DNA of 64,000 nucleotides from an uncultured Coprococcus sp. (GCA_934247115.1 CAKQIY010000007.1:12840-76839); one strand, 5' to 3'; counted from the stretch's first letter, positions 1-13,097 are shown. The notes: generated by a model not told the origin, from the sequence alone. A program made the numbers and translations.

Positions 1-876
1 CTGTGTCCGTCCCTGTCTGATCATATCCAGACTCTCCATGATTTCGTATTCATAACCACTTATCTGTTCCGGCACATCCACATGTCTGATAAGCCTGTCC
101 TCACAGTCGAACACATCTATCCCCTGCGGATTATTTATATTATTGACTATCATATATCCCTTCTCGCCATAGAAGATTCCTTTTCTATCCGATCTGCCAT
201 ATATGCTGTGGGTCGTCACTGCCATCCTTCCGTCTTCGTATTTGACTGTTATGCTCTCCTGTCCGTCTACCCCGGTCTCATGCATCATAACAGACGATTC
301 GATAGCTGATATCTCCTTACCCATATGCATGACAATGAAGTTCAGCCCGTAAACTCCCACGTCTAAAAGGGCACCTCCTGCCAGCTCAGGTCTGATCAGA
401 CGCTCTATCTTTGATATCGGATAGGACAGGTTGCAGGTCATTGTCTTGATCTCCCCTATCACACCAGATTCCAGAATTTCATTTATTATCTGTCTGGACG
501 GCATATACCTCGTCCATATCGCCTCAGCCACATACACCTTCTTCTCCGCTGCCAGAGCTGCGATCTCCTCAGCCTGCGCAGCATCGTAGGTAAATGCTTT
601 CTCGCAGAGTACATTTCTTCCATGTTCTATGCAGAGCTTCATATGCTCATAGTGATGTGAATGCGGCGTTGCAATGTATATAAGATCTATAGCATCATCA
701 CTTACCAGTTCTTCGTAACTTCCATAAGTCTTATCTATATCAAATTTCCTGGCAAATGCATTTGCCTTTTCCAAAGTTCTTGAACCTACTGCATACAGCT
801 CCACATCATCCATCTTATTTATCGTATCTGCCATAACGCTGGCGATCTTGCCTGCTCCCAATATTCCTATGTTCAC
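1..876 (-). CDS. Gfo/Idh/MocA family NAD(P)-dependent oxidoreductase (3' end outside window)
   Basis: The gene starts at a GTG (876) preceded by a CAGGAGGA ribosome site and reads MNIGILGAGKIAS, the Rossmann GxGxxA dinucleotide-binding start of the Gfo/Idh/MocA family. About 292 codons are in the window and the C terminus is cut by the edge. The family's EKP motif appears as LCEKAFT near residue 95, with Ala in place of Pro; the Lys that contacts substrate and cofactor is kept. The middle (ELAGGALLDVGVYGL) matches the family's C-terminal alpha/beta domain. Members oxidise or reduce sugars, inositols or dihydrodiols in the cytosol; the substrate cannot be told from sequence. It lies downstream of the aldolase gene but a terminator separates them, so it is probably its own unit. 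Confidence 0.88.
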   Translation of the reverse strand, partial: MNIGILGAGKIASVMADTINKMDDVELYAVGSRTLEKANAFARKFDIDKTYGSYEELVSDDAIDLIYIATPHSHHYEHMKLCIEHGRNVLCEKAFTYDAAQAEEIAALAAEKKVYVAEAIWTRYMPSRQIINEILESGVIGEIKTMTCNLSYPISKIERLIRPELAGGALLDVGVYGLNFIVMHMGKEISAIESSVMMHETGVDGQESITVKYEDGRMAVTTHSIYGRSDRKGIFYGEKGYMIVNNINNPQGIDVFDCEDRLIRHVDVPEQISGYEYEIMESLDMIRQGRTQ

Positions 877-1003
877 GTGCTGTCCTCCTGTTATTTATAT
901 AAGTTTTCAAGTGCTGTCGCTGCATATATCAATCTTCCCAAGTATTCTATTGTTGTTTATTGACAAATTTGACACTACACATCCGATTATAACACACAGC
1001 CCG

Positions 1004-1052
1004 AAAAAAAGAAGAAAAACTCCTGATGCCAGCGATAACTGACACCAGGAGT
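1004..1052 (-). terminator. Rho-independent terminator after the HMGL-like aldolase
   Basis: On the minus strand ACTCCTGGTG pairs with CATCAGGAGT across a short loop and is followed by TTTTTCTTCTTTTTTT. It lies about 200 bases beyond the aldolase stop codon and just upstream of the oxidoreductase gene. Confidence 0.8.
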
Positions 1053-1182
1053 CCTCCCCTTTATCTTGAACACCATTACCTGTGTCCAACCCACAATGTG
1101 TATATTATTTTGTTTTATGTTAAATACTGTATCAACACTTATTATAAGCTATTGCCATGACATATATCAAGACATTTGTTCC

Positions 1183-1260
1183 CTCTCTGTATTGTATGCA
1201 TTCGCAGCAACTGGTTACTCACTGTATGGCATACATTCTTAGCAGCTGGCTACTCTCTGT
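1183..1260. repeat. 35-bp imperfect tandem repeat across a gene's 3' end
   Basis: Units begin at 1183, 1218 and 1253 (two full copies and a partial third). The two full units agree at 27 of 35 positions. The third copy begins inside the last codons of the aldolase gene, so the repeat looks like a duplication of that gene's 3' end spilling into the downstream spacer. The remaining spacer between the aldolase stop and the oxidoreductase start holds only this repeat and the terminator. Confidence 0.6.
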
Positions 1261-2224
1261 ACATAAGGTAGCTGTACATATCTGCATAATCATGTCTTTC
1301 ATTCTTGATGAAATCGATGGCTTCCCTTGGGTGCTGATTCAGCATTCCGGTCAGCATGTATGGCACATCATAGCCCCATACTGCATCTCCCTTTGCCTTG
1401 AGCGGAACCATGTACTGCTCTATGAACTTCAAGATGTGATACAGGTTGTACTTTGGATTTCTGAGGAATCCAAGAAGAAGCTCAAGTGCACAATTTCCTG
1501 CGCCTCTGCCCATACAGCTTACAGTTCCATCGAGCATGCTCGCACCACTCCTCATTGCCTCAACTGTGTTGGCATAGGCAAGCTTTAAGTTGTCGTGTGC
1601 ATGTATTCCTATCTTCTTGCCATACTTCTCTCCAACTGCGACATATTTCTCCGCGAGCTTCTTGATCTGCTCAGGGTACAGTGAACCGTAGCTGTCAACA
1701 ATGTATATTCCATCTACATTGCTCTTGCCAAGCATCTCAAGGGCAAGATCTATATCCGACTCCTGATCCTTTGAAACCGCCATGATGTTGCATGTTGTCT
1801 CGTATCCCTTTGCATGTGCATCCTCGATCATCTCGATGGCTGCCGGCATGGTGTTGATATATGTTGCAACTCTCACCAGATCGATGACACTGTCGGCTCT
1901 GTCGATTATGTCCTTCTTGTAGTCGCATCTTCCGACATCAGCCATAACTGAGATCTTCAAATCTGTATTGTTCTCTCCGACGATGGCTCTTATGTCCTCC
2001 TCGTTACAGAACTTCCATTTGCCGAATTTGTTCACATCAAACATTTCCTTGGAGGCCTTATAGCCGAATTCCATATAATCAACCCCCGCCTTGATGTTCG
2101 CTTCATAGAGGGCTCTTATAAACTCGTCAGTAAAATAGAAATCATTGACAAGTCCTCCATCTCTTATTGTTGCGTCAAGTACCTGAATGTCAGGTCTGTA
2201 GGTGATCAGATCTCCGCCTATCAT
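1250..2224 (-). CDS. HMGL-like / 4-hydroxy-2-oxovalerate aldolase-type DRE-TIM metallolyase
   Basis: 324 residues. The N-terminal strand VLDATIRDGG is the metal- and keto-acid-binding D-x-T-x-R-D-G motif of the DRE-TIM (HMG-CoA lyase-like) family. The second metal motif is GIHAHDN near residue 207, and DGTVSCMGRGAGNCALELLLG matches the glycine-rich end of the barrel in 4-hydroxy-2-oxovalerate aldolases. The communication and effector domains of citramalate or isopropylmalate synthases are absent. True 4-hydroxy-2-oxovalerate aldolases pair with an acylating acetaldehyde dehydrogenase; none is adjacent, so the substrate is uncertain. The gene stands alone behind its own promoter with a leader of about 115 nt, and a terminator follows. 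The family call is firm; the reaction is inference. Confidence 0.85.
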   Translation of the reverse strand: MIGGDLITYRPDIQVLDATIRDGGLVNDFYFTDEFIRALYEANIKAGVDYMEFGYKASKEMFDVNKFGKWKFCNEEDIRAIVGENNTDLKISVMADVGRCDYKKDIIDRADSVIDLVRVATYINTMPAAIEMIEDAHAKGYETTCNIMAVSKDQESDIDLALEMLGKSNVDGIYIVDSYGSLYPEQIKKLAEKYVAVGEKYGKKIGIHAHDNLKLAYANTVEAMRSGASMLDGTVSCMGRGAGNCALELLLGFLRNPKYNLYHILKFIEQYMVPLKAKGDAVWGYDVPYMLTGMLNQHPREAIDFIKNERHDYADMYSYLMYRE

Positions 2225-2347
2225 AATAGTGTCCTCCTTCTTCTTTTTTACATCAACCTTTCAATGAGATTTTTGATAATGGTCGATGTTTCCTCAATTT
2301 AAACTTACGTCACTTTAACGCGTTGGTGTATGTTAGTGGCTTTGTTT

Positions 2348-2375
2348 AGTATAGCACATAAAAAAATTAATGCAA
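2348..2375 (-). promoter_or_regulatory. Sigma-A type promoter for the HMGL-like aldolase
   Basis: On the minus strand TTGCAT (2370-2375), a 16-bp spacer and TATACT (2348-2353). Transcription would begin near 2341, about 115 nt before the aldolase ATG at 2224. Confidence 0.6.
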
Positions 2376-2535
2376 GGACTTTTTTCCGCGTGCAAGTTCA
2401 TTTGCGAATAGATCCGTCTGTGGTGAGATTGTCTGTGTTTAAATTTATTGTAAGCAGATCCGTCATGGAATTATTTGTTGTGGTTAAATCTCTTATTCTT
2501 ACAATTTTTGCCACAAAATTATCACATATCAACCA

Positions 2536-2592
2536 TAAATTATCCCCAAGGATACAATTTTCAAAATTTTGTATCCTTGGGGCTGTAATTTA
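2536..2592. repeat. 57-bp near-perfect palindrome in a 491-bp intergenic region
   Basis: CCCCAAGGATACAA (from 2544) is mirrored by TTGTATCCTTGGGG (to 2582) around an A/T-rich centre that can itself fold, and a second shell TAAATTA/TAATTTA surrounds it. It lies about 125 bases past the 6-phospho-beta-glucosidase stop and upstream of the aldolase promoter. No uridine run follows on either strand, so it is not a classic terminator; it could be a processing or 3' stabilising structure, a cruciform, or an operator. Apart from this and the aldolase promoter, 2225-2715 shows nothing recognisable. Confidence 0.65.
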
Positions 2593-2715
2593 CTGATTTG
2601 GTGAGAATTTTGTATCTTTTCTTTTGTTTTCACTGTCATTTGAGATAATCTGACTTCATCTATCCGATTCCAATAACTTTCAAGCAGCTTTCGACCGACT
2701 TCCAATTACTTAAAA

Positions 2716-5141
<2,426 letters not shown>

Positions 5142-5184
5142 AAGTCCCTCCTATTTTTCTCATTTACCAGTCCATAACAATCTC

Positions 5185-5390
5185 TGCAATCTCCTACATC
5201 ATCCATTGTGCCCTTTGTGTTCAGTATTATTTTTACTGTATCATCGCCAAGTCTCAGCCCTGGTTCTTCCAGACACATATTCTCAAATGTATAAATATGC
5301 CTTCCTTTACCAAACTCTTGGATTCTGCATAACCGCACCAAACACAAAATTGTCTTTTATTGATCGTTCTTCTAAACCTTTTCTGTTCAT
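5185..5390 (-). pseudogene. Degraded PD-(D/E)XK (Rpn-type) transposase relic
   Basis: From an ATG at 5390 behind GAGGAGGAAAT the reading frame gives MNRKGLEERSIKDNFVFGAV and stops after 27 codons. A different frame immediately downstream gives KGRHIYTFENMCLEEPGL, then a VKIILNTKGTMDDVGD stretch. Both pieces look like consecutive parts of the PD-(D/E)XK nuclease family transposases common in Lachnospiraceae, with most of the nuclease core between them deleted and the frame broken. It fills most of the 351-bp gap between the glycerol kinase and ROK kinase genes; the rest is A/T rich, including an ATTATTA/TAATAAT dyad near 5455-5475. Confidence 0.6.
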
Positions 5391-5492
5391 ATTTCCTCCT
5401 CTGTACACGCCTCTCCAAACGCATTCTTCGCAAGAAATAATCACAATTTCTATGTATTATTATAGATAATAATTGGCATAACGGCAACCATA

Positions 5493-7166
<1,674 letters not shown>

Positions 7167-7209
7167 TATATACACTGTTAAGCCTCTCTGTTCTTCGTAA
7201 TTATGTTTG

Positions 7210-7240
7210 GTTCGTCGGGCAATTTTGCCCTGACAAACCT
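7210..7240. other. Hairpin downstream of the GTPase-NYN gene
   Basis: GGTTCGTCGGGCAA pairs with TTGCCCTGACAAACC across a two-base loop with one bulge. It lies 75 bases past the stop of the gene ending at 7316. There is no clear uridine run, so it may be a weak terminator or a 3' stem. The rest of 7167-7315 is A/T rich, with a TTGACA on the minus strand (7262-7267) that could belong to a glpK promoter, although no good -10 follows. Confidence 0.35.
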
Positions 7241-7315
7241 TTTAACCTTCTTCTAAGTATCTGTCAAATAAACCATAATCAAATATATCATCTTAATTGT
7301 TTTGATTAAATTTTA

Positions 7316-10117
7316 TCAATCATTTTTCAGATAATTATCTCTCAGATGTTCGTTCACCCTCTCAACCTCTGCCTTGAAGTCTCTTGAAGACATGCGGATC
7401 GCGCCCTGTCCCATGGTGACTATCTGCTCCAGTCCGTCCGATGTGACCACAGTGACCTTGTGCTTTCTCGCAAGCTCATGTGTGAGCTTTTCTATGTGCG
7501 CATCTGCGGTCTCGCCCTCTTTTGTGTACACAACCTCTATATCGTCATAAGGGAATCTCTCCCCCTTGTTGTCCTTCACCTTGTAGCCGTCAAATACCAC
7601 TATCAGATGACAGTTCATATATCCCTGATAGTTCGACAGGATATCCATGAGTTTTCCTCTCGCGGAGTCTATGTTGTGCTCCGACAGTTCCCGAAGTGTA
7701 TCCCACGCAAATATGACGTTGTATCCATCCACTATGACGTAGTCCTCGCCACTCTTTCTGCGCTTGAATGCTCCAGGTGTTGCTATCCCTCTATCGGCTG
7801 GCCTGCTGCCCACAAGAGGCCCATTTCCTGGCTGTCTGTCTCTGGACTGACTCTTATTATACTGTCCATTTCCGCGATATCCCGAACTTGAAGAACCTCC
7901 TGCCATACCGTCTGCTGCACCAGCAGACGCGCTGCCCCCAGCCGTGCCTTCTGTCACACCACCGGCTGCCGTTCCATTTACTTTATACTCAGATGTGGTT
8001 CTCCTGAATCTTCCGTTCAGTGCCACATCCTTATCCTTGTAATCTCCGCCAAATGTCCTTGCAAATATCTCGCTGAGTTCCTCGTCCGTGATGGACATAT
8101 CCGACACGCTCTTTCCCGGTCTGTTCACAGGAATATCCGTAGCATCGCCATCATCCGTGTAGCCAAGCTGGCCTGAGATCTCAAATCCCGGATCCTCCTT
8201 CACATGCATGTTCTCATACACATCGTACCAATCGACCAGATAACCTGCACCGTGGGCACAGAATACCGATGATGATGGATTAAACCTGTCAAGCTCAGGA
8301 TCATAATGTCTCTCAGCCAGAACCTCTTCCGTGTTGTGGCACGGCTGATAGCCATCTATATCCACCTGAAGCCTGCCTGTACCTCTGGAAAATGCCGTGA
8401 GCTCACTATAATATTCTCTCATAGTGTATACCGGGGCATGTCCAGTGATAACCGTTGTCTCGCCTGTGATCTCCTGTCCGTCCATACTGCCGCTCATCTT
8501 CACTATGTCAGCAAGCACTCTGCCCGCATACTCCTGCGGTACTTCTATTTTAAATGCATACACAGGCTCAAGCAAGACACTTTCCGCCATCATGAGTCCC
8601 TGTCTCACAGCCCTGTAAGTCGCCTGTCTGAAATCACCGCCCTCGGTGTGTTTCTGATGTGCCCTGCCTGCGGTGATGGTTATCTTCATATCCGTGATCG
8701 GGGATCCCGTCAGCACCCCTTTGAATTCCTTTTCCTGTAGATGAGTCAGGATCAATCTCTGCCAGTTCTTGTCCAAAACATCCTCGCTGCAGATGCTGTC
8801 AAAGCACATACCACTGCCATTCTCCATCGGTTCAAGCAGCAGATGTACTTCAGCATAGTGTCTGAGCGGTTCAAAGTGTCCCACTCCCATGACCGGAGCT
8901 GCGATCGTCTCCTTATATGATATTCTGCCCTGACCGTACGTGATGGCTATGCCAAATCTGTCTCTGACCATCTGCGCCACGACCTCCAGCTGCACCTGTC
9001 CCATGACCTTGATGTATATCTCACCGGCTGCCTCATTCCACTGCACCTGAAGCAATGGATCCTCCTCCTCAAGCTGTCTGAGCTTTGACACCATCGTGAC
9101 CGCATCCACATCTGTCGGGTACATGACCTTATAGCTGAGAACCGGCTCCAGGCTTGGGAGCTCTCCATCCGGACAGACACCTATTCCCTGTCTGCCGTAG
9201 GTATTCACCAGCCCCGGGACAGCACATACACAGCCCGCAGTGACATGATCCACCATGTCATACTTTGCGCCGGAGTATACCCTTATCTGATTTACCTTTT
9301 CAAGTGTTTCCTCGCCCTGTCTGCCTGTAAGCGTGAGTACATCCTTTAGTCTCAGGGTTCCCCCTGTGATCTTCATATAAGTTAGTCTCTCTCCCTTGTC
9401 ATCACGGCCGATCTTAAATACCCTCGCGCCAAATTCATCCATTCTCTGAGGCTCGGTCACATATCTGTTCATTCCGTCCAGCAGCTCAGCCACGCCATCA
9501 TTTTTAAGCGCTGAGCCAAAATAACAAGGAAACAGCTTTCTGTCTGCCACAGCCTTAGCTATGTCATCTTCCCGGTTTTCCCCGGTCTCGAGGAATCTCT
9601 CTAGCATGTTCTCATCGCACATGGCTATGTGTTCACCAGCATCTTCACATAAAAAATCGACACAGCCATCGCTCAGTCTGTGTCTGATATTGTCCATGAG
9701 ATACTCCCTGTCATACCCCGTCATGTCCATCTTATTTACAAATATAAATACAGGAATCTCATATCTCTCAAGCAGTTTCCACAGCGTCTCCGTGTGGCTC
9801 TGCACTCCGTCCATGCCATTGATGACCAGAACCGCATAATCAAGAACCTGCAGTGTCCTCTCCATCTCCGTGCCAAAATCCACATGTCCCGGAGTGTCAA
9901 GCAGTGCTATGTGCATATCACCAAAGTTAAGCTCCGCCTGCTTGGAAAATATCGTGATTCCCCTGTCCTTTTCCTGACTGTCCGTGTCAAGATATGTATC
10001 CTGATGATCCACACGGCCAAGCTTTCTGATACGTCCAGTCTGGTATAGCATCGCCTCGGAGAGTGTGGTCTTGCCTGAATCAACGTGGGCCAGTATGCCC
10101 GCGACTATATTCTTCAT
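7316..10117 (-). CDS. Tet(M)-like translational GTPase fused to a YacP/Rae1-like NYN endoribonuclease domain
   Basis: 933 residues, nearly 300 longer than Tet(M)-class proteins. G-domain motifs are AHVDSGKTT (10-18), RGITI (about 53), DTPGH (about 74) and NKMD (about 128), followed by EF-G-like domains II-V as in ribosomal protection proteins. After a low-complexity Gly/Ser/Ala and Arg/Gln linker (about 715-785) comes a complete NYN/YacP domain (792-933): VDGYN (Asp797), VVFDGYK (Asp843), GETAD (Asp872) and VTSD (Asp894) supply the acidic metal site. YacP (Rae1) of Bacillus subtilis cuts mRNA in the ribosomal A site, the site Tet(M)/EF-G proteins visit. The fusion therefore suggests a ribosome-directed mRNA cleavage or rescue factor. 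Tetracycline protection is possible but less suggestive. An AAGGGAAAAG ribosome site precedes the ATG. Confidence 0.85.
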   Translation of the reverse strand: MKNIVAGILAHVDSGKTTLSEAMLYQTGRIRKLGRVDHQDTYLDTDSQEKDRGITIFSKQAELNFGDMHIALLDTPGHVDFGTEMERTLQVLDYAVLVINGMDGVQSHTETLWKLLERYEIPVFIFVNKMDMTGYDREYLMDNIRHRLSDGCVDFLCEDAGEHIAMCDENMLERFLETGENREDDIAKAVADRKLFPCYFGSALKNDGVAELLDGMNRYVTEPQRMDEFGARVFKIGRDDKGERLTYMKITGGTLRLKDVLTLTGRQGEETLEKVNQIRVYSGAKYDMVDHVTAGCVCAVPGLVNTYGRQGIGVCPDGELPSLEPVLSYKVMYPTDVDAVTMVSKLRQLEEEDPLLQVQWNEAAGEIYIKVMGQVQLEVVAQMVRDRFGIAITYGQGRISYKETIAAPVMGVGHFEPLRHYAEVHLLLEPMENGSGMCFDSICSEDVLDKNWQRLILTHLQEKEFKGVLTGSPITDMKITITAGRAHQKHTEGGDFRQATYRAVRQGLMMAESVLLEPVYAFKIEVPQEYAGRVLADIVKMSGSMDGQEITGETTVITGHAPVYTMREYYSELTAFSRGTGRLQVDIDGYQPCHNTEEVLAERHYDPELDRFNPSSSVFCAHGAGYLVDWYDVYENMHVKEDPGFEISGQLGYTDDGDATDIPVNRPGKSVSDMSITDEELSEIFARTFGGDYKDKDVALNGRFRRTTSEYKVNGTAAGGVTEGTAGGSASAGAADGMAGGSSSSGYRGNGQYNKSQSRDRQPGNGPLVGSRPADRGIATPGAFKRRKSGEDYVIVDGYNVIFAWDTLRELSEHNIDSARGKLMDILSNYQGYMNCHLIVVFDGYKVKDNKGERFPYDDIEVVYTKEGETADAHIEKLTHELARKHKVTVVTSDGLEQIVTMGQGAIRMSSRDFKAEVERVNEHLRDNYLKND

Positions 10118-10139
10118 ATGTATCTTTTCCCTTCACCAG

Positions 10140-10189
10140 CCGATATATATCACCTGCCTCGAGTCTTGTTGACCATCGACATATATCGG
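10140..10189 (-). terminator. Possible hairpin after the flippase-like gene
   Basis: CCGATATAT and ATATATCGG are inverted repeats 32 bases apart in the 122-bp spacer before the GTPase-NYN gene. No clean uridine run follows on the minus strand, so termination is uncertain. Confidence 0.25.
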
Positions 10190-10239
10190 TTCTTTATAAA
10201 CTCATTTATCGGTTCAGTTATGAGTCTGTATCCGCCATA

Positions 10240-11274
10240 CTAGAATCCCTGTTTTTCATTCTGTGCCGCCTTATATCTCTTGAACCTCTTGAAGAATATG
10301 GCTGTAAATGCACCTATGATAAACGGGAACATGAATGTGGCAAATCTATAGAGAAGTGCCATGGCTCCGGCTGCAGCAGAACCAACAAGTCCCGAATAGA
10401 TCGCTGTCATAACAAGCTCACTTGACCCGATCCCACCAGGCATAGGAATGACTGCCGCCAGCATGACACTCATGGCTGTTATACCTATTGACGTGATGAT
10501 ATTCATATCACACAAGTTGTGACACACTATATAAGGTATGGCAAACCAGCACGCGAACTTACATATATCAAGCAGCATGACTACCACTATAAGCCACGGT
10601 TTCTTAAGCACAACACTGGTGGCATCCTCCATCATGGCTGTCTGTTCACTTAAACTGTCAATCTGCTTTGCAAATCGTCCTTTGAACAAAGCATCAGCTT
10701 TTTCAAGAAGCCATCTGAGGAATCTGTGAAACGGCGGCCAGCACGCAAAGAGCACTATCGCCATAGTTATAAGTATGGTCGCTATAACGCCGAGGACAAC
10801 ATATGAACTGTATTTGCCGAATACTCCAAGCATATATTCTCTGTTTGCAAGAAACAATGCCACCGCCATAACACATATGGTCATCTTGTGTATTGCATAA
10901 TCAATAGAATACAGACCTAGCGCTTTCGACGGCTGTATTCCGCAGTGTTTCATGAACAATGTGGATGCCACTATGGTACCGCTCCCAAGGGTTGACACCC
11001 TGTAAAATGACACAAAATACGTCATAATATTCGCATCAAAAAATGTCATATTGTTCTCCTCCTGTCGCATGAGGATAAACGTTATGCAGCTCTCTATCAC
11101 TCCGTATAAAAGCGTCGCTCCAAGAATGGCTGCCACAACCACAGGGCTTGTCTTTACAAGCTGCGACAGTATAGGGCCTGCCATGTCACGGAACACATAT
11201 ATGATAAGTCCAACCAGCACCAGCACACACAGCCATTTTATAAGTGTCTTCTGTCTATCTGATAGTTTTTTCAT
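10240..11274 (-). CDS. Flippase-like integral membrane protein (LPG synthase TM / YbhN family)
   Basis: 344 residues from an ATG at 11274 (MKKLSDRQKTLIKWL), which has AAGGGATAT upstream; an earlier ATG at 11358 gives an extra hydrophilic stretch with no ribosome site. The protein has about eight hydrophobic segments and the family hallmark IPMPGGIGSSE in a late transmembrane region (about residue 285), as in the transmembrane half of MprF and in YbhN/AglD-type proteins. There is no C-terminal lysyl-transferase domain, so it does not make lysyl-phosphatidylglycerol alone. A role in moving a lipid or lipid-linked glycan across the membrane is plausible from the family; the substrate is unknown. 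The 11275-11440 spacer contains an ATCAGCTGCC/GGCAGTAGCTGAT stem and no clear promoter. Confidence 0.8.
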   Translation of the reverse strand: MKKLSDRQKTLIKWLCVLVLVGLIIYVFRDMAGPILSQLVKTSPVVVAAILGATLLYGVIESCITFILMRQEENNMTFFDANIMTYFVSFYRVSTLGSGTIVASTLFMKHCGIQPSKALGLYSIDYAIHKMTICVMAVALFLANREYMLGVFGKYSSYVVLGVIATILITMAIVLFACWPPFHRFLRWLLEKADALFKGRFAKQIDSLSEQTAMMEDATSVVLKKPWLIVVVMLLDICKFACWFAIPYIVCHNLCDMNIITSIGITAMSVMLAAVIPMPGGIGSSELVMTAIYSGLVGSAAAGAMALLYRFATFMFPFIIGAFTAIFFKRFKRYKAAQNEKQGF

Positions 11275-11440
11275 AGTCTTATATCCCTTTTCCCCTAATA
11301 TCAATTCATTCAGATCAGTCTTATCCCAATCTGCCCACCATCTCAAATGCACCGGCAATCAGCTACTGCCGTGGCAGCTGATCTCCTGTTTCGTACAATA
11401 GATTAACAACCTAAAGCAGAAAATACAAGCATAATTAGCT

Positions 11441-12930
11441 TTATTTTGCATCTATTGCCACATCTGTACGAATCCACTCTTTCACTACCTCCAGATCACC
11501 TGCATACGGTCTCGCAGAATTTCTTCCAACACGCAGTGTTTTCTCAGCTCCCTTTCCTGTGAGAACAATCACATCTCCAGGATCGGACTTATCAAGTATA
11601 TACCTGATCGCGGCCTCACGTCTTGGCACTATCTTACATGGTTTATGCACATATCTGGCTATCTCACTGCCAATCTTCGCCGGATGCTCACTGCCTGAAT
11701 CCTGCTCTGTTATCACCACACGGTCTGCATATACATTTGTCATCTGCCCGGCCTCCCGCCTTCTGCCAAATGCCTTGTCTCCCACAGCACCAACCAATGC
11801 CGTAAGTCTGGCAGTTGGATATATACTTCTGATGGTCCGGAAAAGACTGCTATAGCTCATATGATTGTGCGCATAATCTATGATAACGTGTCTTCCATTC
11901 GCCTCAACAAGATTCAATCGTCCTGGAATAAAAAGCTCCTTAACCGAACTCTTAACTGTATCAATATCCACCCCCAGCTCAAGAGCAGCCAGTGCTGCAG
12001 CCGTTATATTCTCAGCGTTAAATTTTCCAACCAGGTTTGTATGTATAGTATCAGTTCTTCCTCTGTAGGAAAGCTCAAATGTAAGTCCAGACATTCCCAT
12101 CTGCACATTTCCTATCTTGGCATCTGCGGGGTCATGATCATACTGTTTCTGTCCAAACAGAATCACTTCCACACCTTCCGGAACTGACTCCCGCACACGG
12201 TCATACATGTTGGTATCCCTGTTGATTATTACTGTATCACACTGCCTGAACATAGCCACTTTACAGGCAAGGTATTCGCCCATATCGGCATGCTCCGACG
12301 GACTTATATGATCCTCTTCAATATTCAGGAATATACCAACTCTGTATCTCTCGCCATACACTCTGTTCATCTTCATTGCCTGGGAAGATATCTCCATGGC
12401 AACATAATCTATACCTTCGTCTACAGCCTCCCGGAAATATTTCTGCAGCTCAAGCGGCTCAGGAGTCGTGAGTGCACTTTCCCTTTCCCGCAAACCCAGC
12501 TTTATGGAATGGGTTGTAAACTCTGCCACTTCCCTGCCTTGAGCACGCAGCACGTCCGACAATACGGTGACACATGACGTTTTGCCCTTTGTACCAGTCA
12601 CACCCACTTTAGTTAAGGCATCCCCGCAGAGTCATAGAACCATTTTCCAGCGACAGCCATGGCACGGCGTATGTCCCTCACGATCAAATATGGAACTGAT
12701 TCCGTATAACGGATTTCAGATATATACGCGACCGCTCCTCTATCAATAGCTTCCTCAAGATATTCAGCCTTGAATGCTGCCCCCTTGCATATAAACAGGC
12801 TTTCATTTTCAGCCTGCTTCGAATTGTCTGTAATCCCTTCAACACATACACCCCTGGCAGACTCTGACACCTCAACTATCAGATCCTCTGCCTTAAAAAT
12901 TTTCACTAGCATATCAAGTTTTTTTCCCAT
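11441..12930 (-). pseudogene. MurE-like Mur ligase interrupted by a one-base frameshift
   Basis: The first frame starts at 12930 (MGKKLDMLVKIF, AGGAAAGGAC upstream) and ends at a TAA at 12613-12615 after KWFYDSAGMP. The next frame picks up exactly where a MurE would continue: ALTKVGVTGTKGKTS (ATP-binding loop), TTHSIKLGL, ALTTPEPLELQ, YVAMEISSQAM, HISPSEHADM and VIIDYAHNHMS. Adding one G to the GGGG run at 12622-12625 restores one protein of about 496 residues. Where DAP-adding MurE has DNPR, this protein has EQDSGSEHP, so its amino acid substrate probably differs. It may be a true pseudogene, a sequencing error in a homopolymer, or a slippage-controlled gene; the second part could also start at GTG 12607. 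It looks like a MurE paralogue, since it lacks other cell-wall genes nearby. Confidence 0.75.
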
Positions 12931-13097
12931 AATGTGTATGTCCTTTCCTGAACCATGCTCCATTTTATTTTGTCTTACTGTGATTTTTACCACACACATT
13001 AAGCTTAGAGCCCATTCAGACATAAAAATAAGATATCCAAACAAGCTGCAACTGTCATATTTCTATTCTGACAATTACAGCTAATTAAGATATCTTA

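Noticed and set aside
7316..10117. Acquired tetracycline resistance gene
   Set aside because: It resembles Tet(M) but has a nuclease domain, native base composition and no mobile surroundings, so resistance should not be assumed.
12613..13044. Start of the MurE-like gene at ATG 13044
   Set aside because: The leader MFGYLIFMSEWALSL is not MurE-like and has no ribosome site; ATG 12930 has AGGAAAGGAC.
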